A stretch of 43,830 nt of DNA from Patescibacteria group bacterium. Lineage in GTDB: Bacteria > Patescibacteriota > Gracilibacteria > Peribacterales > Peribacteraceae. Below, one piece after another: positions 39,226-43,830 of the stretch (position 1 is the stretch's first letter; each line of letters starts with the position of its first letter). The stretch covers positions 1 to 43,830 of the forward strand of contig JAHIYH010000026.1 in NCBI GenBank assembly GCA_018814875.1, given 5' to 3'. A program made the position numbers and the translations under genes. The notes beneath the pieces are model-generated. The model saw nothing but the letters and a program-made list of their open reading frames with translations, did no database searches and had not been told where the DNA came from.

Positions 39226-40842
39226 TTAAGCAAAGGCCAACGACTTTGCCAGCTTTGATTTCAATTGTTTCTTCTGCTTTTTGTTGAGCTCCTTTGCATA
39301 CTCATAGAACTCCTGAGCATATGGCATTGAGGAGTTAACATAATCTTTAAGTTCATTCATATTTTTGAACCGAGATTTTGCAAGATCAATATATGAACGT
39401 GTAGCCACATTCTCTCTGTCAACATGGCTTGTATTAACACCCAACAGATTGTAACAAATCGAAAAATCCTCCGGCTGTTCTGTGATACCTACAAAAGTGA
39501 ATTCTTGTAGAGCTTTCTTGGCTAATTTGAAGTGCGCTTTATTGATATGCGTAATTTTATTATCAACGGCAGATGACCAATAAAGCGCAAATGCCACAGG
39601 ATTCATTATCCTGAGCTTACTTCTTGATTTATCAAACCATTCTTCAAACTGAAGAATATCTCCATTCTCTGAGAGAATGAGGCTCTTTTTATTAGTACAG
39701 CCAGTTATGTCGTATTCCTTACGATATTGATCGTACAAAGAAAAAATGCGATTAGCCGGATCTCGTAAAAATGTAATAAGTCGTATTTCTCTCCCAGCAA
39801 AGGAATTACGCGCTTCATTAAACATGATAAGGTGCCCAAAAATCACTTTAATGTTGTGGCACTCCTCCTCCGAAAGAGAGGCGATATGCACATTTGGATC
39901 TTTACCGTTTAAGAGTGTGTTGTATGCAGCCAGAACCTCCCCCTGCTGCAGATTTTTTACGGTGTGCGACCGTATAGTGGTTCCACCCGATTTTGGTATA
40001 TGTAAAAAAATAGTCAACGGCTTGCGTCGGTGCAACACTCTGTTTCTAAGATGTATTTTTGTTGATGAAATGATCTCCTTCTTTTTGGTAAGCCCTCCTA
40101 TGCGAAGATTTTTCATATCTTTTTTGTAAGCCATGATAACCTCTTCAGGAACACCATCCATTTGTACTCTCCCCCTTTCAATCCAAATAATTCTATCAGC
40201 TACTTCTTTAATGAAGTCTTCACTGTGACTAGTCATGATGACTGTCGCATCACCTTGAACAAGCTCCATCATCTTATCACGGCTTTTTTCTTTGAATCTC
40301 ACGTCCCCCGTTGCAAATACTTCGTCTAGCAACAGAACTTCCGGCTCTAAGTGTACTGCGATAGAAAAGAAAAGCCGTGCACCCATACCACTTGAAAATT
40401 TATACAACTGGACATCAACAAAATCATCAAGCTCCGAGAACTCTACAATAGAATCAAACTTGCTAGATATCTCGCTTCGCGAGATTCCGAATAGGGAACC
40501 TACTAAGTAAATATTGTCCCGCATAGTGAGCTTCGGCTGAACACCAACAGAGGAATTTATCAGTGGCATCAGTTTGCCGCGCACATGCACATGTCCACGG
40601 GTTGGCGTATAAATTCCGGCGAGCACTCTTAAAAGAGTTGTTTTCCCCGAACCATTTCTGCCAATAATACCAAGTACTTCTCCTTTTTTAAGTGTAAATG
40701 ATATGTCGTCTAGTGCCCTGATTTTGCGTGGCATACTGGATCCGTTCGCCTTTCCGACAATTTTTGCGAGAATAGTTTCGTCCTCCTGGAGGATAAAATC
40801 CTTTGTAACATTATCAACCGTAATAACAGTTTCTGGAATCAT
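39226..40842 (-). CDS. Polysaccharide ABC-exporter ATPase fused to a sulfotransferase
   Basis: 538 residues, two domains. Residues 1-250 are a Wzt/TagH-type ATPase: Walker A GRNGSGKTT (61-69), signature SSGMG (150-154), Walker B VLLLDE (169-174) and the switch His206 in MTSHSEDF. Residues about 272-538 are a sulfotransferase domain with HIPKSGGTT (281-289) as PAPS loop and FLRDPANRIFSLY (358-370) as 3'-phosphate motif. Typical Wzt proteins instead carry a C-terminal glycan-binding domain, so here the enzyme replaces it. The start overlaps the permease stop (ATGA). Likely role: ATP-driven export of a glycan, coupled to its sulfation at the inner face of the membrane. The coupling is inferred. 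Confidence 0.88.
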   Translation of the reverse strand: MIPETVITVDNVTKDFILQEDETILAKIVGKANGSSMPRKIRALDDISFTLKKGEVLGIIGRNGSGKTTLLRVLAGIYTPTRGHVHVRGKLMPLINSSVGVQPKLTMRDNIYLVGSLFGISRSEISSKFDSIVEFSELDDFVDVQLYKFSSGMGARLFFSIAVHLEPEVLLLDEVFATGDVRFKEKSRDKMMELVQGDATVIMTSHSEDFIKEVADRIIWIERGRVQMDGVPEEVIMAYKKDMKNLRIGGLTKKKEIISSTKIHLRNRVLHRRKPLTIFLHIPKSGGTTIRSHTVKNLQQGEVLAAYNTLLNGKDPNVHIASLSEEECHNIKVIFGHLIMFNEARNSFAGREIRLITFLRDPANRIFSLYDQYRKEYDITGCTNKKSLILSENGDILQFEEWFDKSRSKLRIMNPVAFALYWSSAVDNKITHINKAHFKLAKKALQEFTFVGITEQPEDFSICYNLLGVNTSHVDRENVATRSYIDLAKSRFKNMNELKDYVNSSMPYAQEFYEYAKELNKKQKKQLKSKLAKSLAFA

Positions 40843-41588
40843 ATGTATTCAGCGAATCGTGGTGATATACGTGTGAAGATAAAATAGCCCATCACATAGG
40901 CCGCAATAGCAAAACAAGTGAAAATGATGAGAGATGTGGTATTTGGAATCTTACCGTAAATAAGCACATCCCGTGATATATTAATTGAATGATACATCGG
41001 ATTAAACATGTTGACCTTCTCTCCTGGTCCTCCCTCGTTTAGGACATAAAAGATGGGTGTTACAAACCACCAAGCTCGCATAAGCACAGACCATACTTGC
41101 CCTAGATCCCGGAAAATAAAATGAAGAGAGGAAAGAGCAAATCCAGTACCGAGAGCAAACATTAACTGCAGTATAAGAATGATAGGAAATAGTAGGATTG
41201 TTTTAGATAAGACACCGAAATAAGCCATCAATCCGAAGAGAATCACGAGTTCAAATATATGCGAGAAAAACGCATCAAAGATAGTAGAAAAAACAAGAAG
41301 ATCCCTCCTCACAGGCAGAGATTTAATAAGGCCAGCCTGCCCCATAATAGAATTCAAAGAGCTAGATGTAGACGCGCTGAAGAAGTTCCAAATAACAATT
41401 CCACTTAGAAGATATAGAGGATAGTGTTCCACTCCACTACCAAGACGAGCAGAAAAGACAAGTAATAGAATTATAAATGTTAGTAGCGGACCCAATAGAT
41501 ACCAAAAAACTCCCAAAAAACTGCCCTCGTTACGCAATTTGAAACGCACTTTCGTCATCTCGAATAGAAGATTGAAGTGTTTGCGCAT
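40839..41588 (-). CDS. ABC-2 type polysaccharide exporter permease (Wzm-like)
   Basis: 249 residues from the ATG at 41588; an in-frame TTG at 41603 is possible. Six membrane segments in ABC-2 arrangement. The N-terminal cytoplasmic part KVRFKLRNEGSFLGVFWYLLGPLLTFIILL is the typical Wzm/TagG motif, and YPLYLLSGIVIWNFFSASTSSSLNSIMGQAGLIKSLPVRRDLL and the ending MYHSINISRDVLIYGKIP follow. Partner of the ATPase-sulfotransferase downstream with ATGA overlap. Probably exports a cell-surface polysaccharide or O-antigen-like glycan. Confidence 0.93.
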   Translation of the reverse strand: MRKHFNLLFEMTKVRFKLRNEGSFLGVFWYLLGPLLTFIILLLVFSARLGSGVEHYPLYLLSGIVIWNFFSASTSSSLNSIMGQAGLIKSLPVRRDLLVFSTIFDAFFSHIFELVILFGLMAYFGVLSKTILLFPIILILQLMFALGTGFALSSLHFIFRDLGQVWSVLMRAWWFVTPIFYVLNEGGPGEKVNMFNPMYHSINISRDVLIYGKIPNTTSLIIFTCFAIAAYVMGYFIFTRISPRFAEYI

Positions 41589-41608
41589 AGCAAAAGAATA
41601 CAACGAAA

Positions 41609-41756
41609 AGTTAAAAGTGAATAGTTAAGAGTTAAGAGTTAAAAGTGAAAAGTGGAGAGAATTTAGAATTAAGAATGTAGAATTCAGAATTATTTTTGAT
41701 ATCTAGGTTAAATTCTTTTAATTCTTAATTATTAATTCTCAATTCTTAATTAATAA
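41609..41756. repeat. Two adjoining word repeats (AGTTAAAAGTGAA, then AAGAATT inverted)
   Basis: AAGTTAAAAGTGAATAGTTA words run directly (41612-41655). AGAATTAAGAATGTAGAATT then faces AATTCTTTTAATTCTTAATT (41660-41750). It separates the divergent permease and LysRS genes. Confidence 0.75.
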
Positions 41757-41800
41757 GCGTTATTTAACAAGAAAAACATGTAATACTCTCCACAGAATAG

Positions 41801-41806
41801 TACAAT
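41801..41806 (+). promoter_or_regulatory. -10 box (TACAAT) of the LysRS gene
   Basis: TACAAT ends 7 bases before the ATG at 41814 and overlaps the ATG at 41805, so only the second ATG can be the translated start of a leaderless mRNA. Confidence 0.5.
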
Positions 41807-41813
41807 GACAATC

Positions 41814-43406
41814 ATGTCCTGGGTTGATCCTGTCATTGGCGAAATAGAGGAGCATTTTGCTGAAAAGATTAAGAGGAATGAACCTCTGATTATTCGTGAT
41901 GAAAAAACGCTTTCAGGAAAAGTGCACATAGGATCCATGCGTGGGATCATTATTCACGGACTTATTGCACAAGTTCTGAGTGAAAAAGGAATCGAAAATG
42001 ATTTCAAATTTGAGTTGAACGATTTCGATCCAATGGATGGCCTACCTGTGTATGTTGATCAGGAAGAATATAAGAAACACATGGGGAAACCCCTCTTCAC
42101 TGTCCCATCTTACAAGCCTAGATCTGAAAATTATCCGATGGTGTTTGGTGATGAACTAAAAGAAGTTGTGCAACCACTGGGGCTTCCCATCGACTTTTAT
42201 CATTTACGTCCACTCTACGAAGCAGGAAAATTTAACGACGTGATTTTTGAAGCACTGAATAATGCGGAGAAGATAAGAACGATATATCTGGAAGTTAGTG
42301 GTGGAGGAAAGCCAAGCGACTGGTATCCGCTAAGTGTTGTATGTGAAAAATGTGGGAAGATTGGCACTACTCAAGTAATTGATTGGGACGGAAAGTTTGT
42401 GAAATACGCATGTAAACCTGATTATGTGGAATGGGCAGAAGGATGCGGATATGAGGGGCAAATCAATCCTTTTGATGGTGCAGCTAAGCTCCCATGGAAA
42501 GTGGAATGGGCCGCAAAATGGAAAGTTTTGGGAGTAGATATCGAAGGCGCAGGAAAGGACCACTACGCCGCAGGCGGATCGCGCGAAATCGCAGCTAGAA
42601 TTTCTGAAGAAGTTTTCCACTACCCAACACCATTCGACATTCCATATGAGTTCTTTAACTTTAAGGGGAAAAAGATGAGTGCAAGTAAAGGGCTTGGAGC
42701 TTCATCAAAAGAAGTTGCTGACATGCTGCCACCTACGCTTCTTAAGCTTCTTATGATTAGAAAGAAACCGAACCAACCGATCGAATTTGACCCGGAAGGA
42801 AAGACAATTCCAAACCTATTCGATGAGTATGATCGCCTTTCTGATCATTATTTTAAACGACATCCGGAACCTTTCGAAGGATTTGCACGCACATTCCAAC
42901 TTACGCAAATTAATCCTTACGAACCCCCGCCTGATCTATGGCAGATGCGCTTCACGGTTCTCAGCTTCGTACTACAAATGCCACACTTGGATCTGGAAAC
43001 GGAAGCGGCCAAGCTTAAAGGATCAGCCCTTACTAAAGCAGAAAAAGAAGCACTCAAGGAACGAGCTTTCTATGTTCGCCAATGGCTGGAGAATTGCGCC
43101 CCCGATGAGTTCAAATACACAATTCTCACAGAGGCTCCTGCCGATCTGGAACTTGATGAAGAACAAGTTAATGCTCTCAAAAAACTTAAGGATGAATTTT
43201 CAGATGAGTCACTTGAATGGGAAGGAGCATCGATTCATGAACTCATTCATAAAGTTAAAGAGGAATCTGAAATTGAACCGCAGAAGATTTTTCAGCCGCT
43301 TTATCAAATATTCCTAGGACGTGATCGCGGACCTCAGGTTGGTTGGTTCCTTTCAACATTTGAACGGGAAGATATAATACATAGACTGGAGAGTGTGACT
43401 GATTAG
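41814..43406 (+). CDS. lysK: Lysyl-tRNA synthetase, class I
   Basis: Charges tRNA-Lys. 530 residues from the ATG at 41814. Class I signatures: HIGS (38-41) in GKVHIGSMRG and KMSASKG (287-293). A zinc-ribbon insertion has Cys177, Cys180, Cys200 and Cys211 (VCEKCG...YACKPDY...GCGYEG). The C-terminal helical region binds the anticodon. Class I LysRS is typical of archaea and found in scattered bacteria, including some CPR; most bacteria use the unrelated class II enzyme. It is transcribed alone, divergent from the exporter genes. Confidence 0.95.
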   Translation: MSWVDPVIGEIEEHFAEKIKRNEPLIIRDEKTLSGKVHIGSMRGIIIHGLIAQVLSEKGIENDFKFELNDFDPMDGLPVYVDQEEYKKHMGKPLFTVPSYKPRSENYPMVFGDELKEVVQPLGLPIDFYHLRPLYEAGKFNDVIFEALNNAEKIRTIYLEVSGGGKPSDWYPLSVVCEKCGKIGTTQVIDWDGKFVKYACKPDYVEWAEGCGYEGQINPFDGAAKLPWKVEWAAKWKVLGVDIEGAGKDHYAAGGSREIAARISEEVFHYPTPFDIPYEFFNFKGKKMSASKGLGASSKEVADMLPPTLLKLLMIRKKPNQPIEFDPEGKTIPNLFDEYDRLSDHYFKRHPEPFEGFARTFQLTQINPYEPPPDLWQMRFTVLSFVLQMPHLDLETEAAKLKGSALTKAEKEALKERAFYVRQWLENCAPDEFKYTILTEAPADLELDEEQVNALKKLKDEFSDESLEWEGASIHELIHKVKEESEIEPQKIFQPLYQIFLGRDRGPQVGWFLSTFEREDIIHRLESVTD

Positions 43407-43407
43407 T

Positions 43408-43660
43408 TGCTGGTTGATAGTTGCTGGTTCCTAGTTGATAGTTTCTGGTTTCTATTTGCTAGTTATTTATAAACCAAAGTGGCTAAAGCCATACGGTTCG
43501 TTCGTTAACCTCGCATTTAAATGCGAGGTTAACGAAACCAGCAATGAGCTTTAGCCCTGTAAAGGGCCTGAGTTTCGCTCATCTTCTATCGCTTTGTTGC
43601 TTGAGCAAAGAGCAAAAGATAATGAACTAGAAACTATCAACTAGAAACCAGTAACTTAAC
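43408..43660. repeat. Nested inverted repeat around a 36-base perfect palindrome
   Basis: Outer arms are GCTGGTTGATAGTTGCTGG words (43408-43465) and AACTAGAAACTATCAACTAG words (43625-43655). Next inside, GGCTAAAGC pairs with GCTTTAGCC. The core is TTCGTTAACCTCGCATTT followed by its exact complement (43501-43536). A GCCCT-gtaa-AGGGC hairpin follows. It fills most of the gene-free stretch after lysK and probably terminates it. Confidence 0.8.
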
Positions 43661-43663
43661 ATC

Positions 43664-43672
43664 TGATACAAT
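43664..43672 (+). promoter_or_regulatory. Extended -10 (TGATACAAT)
   Basis: TGATACAAT ends 6 bases before the ATG at 43679, the same leaderless geometry as the other genes here. Confidence 0.5.
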
Positions 43673-43678
43673 ATCAAC

Positions 43679-43756
43679 ATGCAACCCACCCAATCAATAA
43701 CTACCGGTAGAACCGGTAGTTTGGGGAAGCCCCCTATAAGGGGGCAGCTAAAGTGA
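43679..43756 (+). CDS. Possible 25-codon leader peptide
   Basis: ATG at 43679 opens a 25-residue frame (MQPTQSITTGRTGSLGKPPI then RGQLK) ending in TGA. Its stop overlaps the GTG of the next gene (GTGA at 43753-43756). Two hairpins lie within it: ACTACCGG-TAGAA-CCGGTAGT and GCCCCCT-ATA-AGGGGGC. The promoter geometry and the coupled end support it as a regulatory leader, but so short a frame could be chance. Confidence 0.4.
   Translation: MQPTQSITTGRTGSLGKPPIRGQLK
43729..43745 (+). promoter_or_regulatory. Hairpin that sequesters the ribosome binding site
   Basis: GCCCCCT (43729-43735) and AGGGGGC (43739-43745) form a 7-bp GC stem with a three-base loop. The AGGGGG half is also the Shine-Dalgarno of the GTG at 43753, so folding would block translation. 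Confidence 0.5.
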
Positions 43757-43830
43757 CTCAGGGATTAATTCCAGTTGAAATCCATTTGGGGATTGTCGTC
43801 CTGGTGTTTATCTTCTTCATATTGTCTGCG
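43753..43830 (+). CDS. N-terminus of a membrane protein (cut by window end)
   Basis: From the GTG at 43753, 26 residues are visible: VTQGLIPVEIHLGIVVLVFI followed by FFILSA, a single membrane segment starting about residue 12. AAGGGGG is eight bases upstream. The short N-terminal stub followed at once by a helix resembles the start of several membrane-anchored families, but too little is visible to name one. Confidence 0.5.
   Translation, partial: MTQGLIPVEIHLGIVVLVFIFFILSA

Noticed and set aside
1-43830. Alternative genetic code (UGA as Gly or Trp), as in Gracilibacteria/SR1
   Set aside because: UGA is the stop in many ATGA overlaps (L14/L24, secY/orphan, permease/ATPase) and no ribosomal gene has an internal UGA.

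Overview
The window looks like a chromosomal segment of a Candidate Phyla Radiation (Patescibacteria) bacterium, most likely of the Peregrinibacteria/Peribacteria type. The reasons are: one long ribosomal-protein locus with no L30 gene; a class I lysyl-tRNA synthetase; a very large secreted protein built from DUF4215-type Cys-rich repeats and golvesin-like domains; and very few Shine-Dalgarno sequences. UGA is read as stop (many ATGA overlaps), which argues against the UGA=Gly code of Gracilibacteria/SR1. The lineage is inferred, not proven.

Layout. 1-1602 (minus): N-terminal part of a large surface protein cut by the window edge. 1873-8997: housekeeping genes (purC, a DUF192 lipoprotein, rpe, an alpha/alpha-barrel lipoprotein, rpiB, tpiA, a membrane protein, dprA). 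9000-9560: structured non-coding DNA and tRNA-Thr(CGU). 9587-15892: a 2101-residue secreted Cys-rich protein. 15893-16616: repeats, a transposase remnant and a G-rich hairpin. 16617-16973: an orphan small protein. 17108-37710 (minus): the S10/spc/alpha ribosomal locus, transcribed in the order L3-L4-L23-L2-S19-L22-S3-L16-L29-S17-L14-L24-L5-S14-S8-L6-L18-(84-aa orphan)-S5-[DJ-1/PfpI and a CAP-domain gene]-L15-SecY-(106-aa orphan)-Adk-Map-IF1-L36-S13-S11-S4-RpoA-L17-L13-S9. 37931-41588: a polysaccharide ABC exporter whose ATPase is fused to a sulfotransferase, next to a tandem, partly decayed duplicate. 41814-43406: class I LysRS. 43667-43830: a possible leader peptide coupled to a truncated membrane-protein gene.

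The most unusual signal is not a gene. Almost every intergenic gap carries its own short-word tandem repeat (about 6-10 bases, for example AAGAATT, AGCTTCT, GTATTTC, TTGGCTTA, TTAACTG, AACAATGG). In most gaps the same word returns in inverted orientation, giving a long imperfect hairpin. The same words also occur inside the C-terminal tails of ribosomal proteins L17, L22 and L4, and a similar microsatellite builds the tails of L5 and L24. In several genes the repeat supplies or abuts the stop codon. This looks like a genome-wide, locally expanding repeat process that shapes terminators and protein tails.

Other notable points: several genes have a -10 box 6-9 bases before the start codon, suggesting leaderless mRNAs; the last seven SecY codons recur on the far side of an orphan ORF; and a putative cytoplasmic recombinase-like N-terminal domain is joined to a membrane-anchored fibre-like protein.
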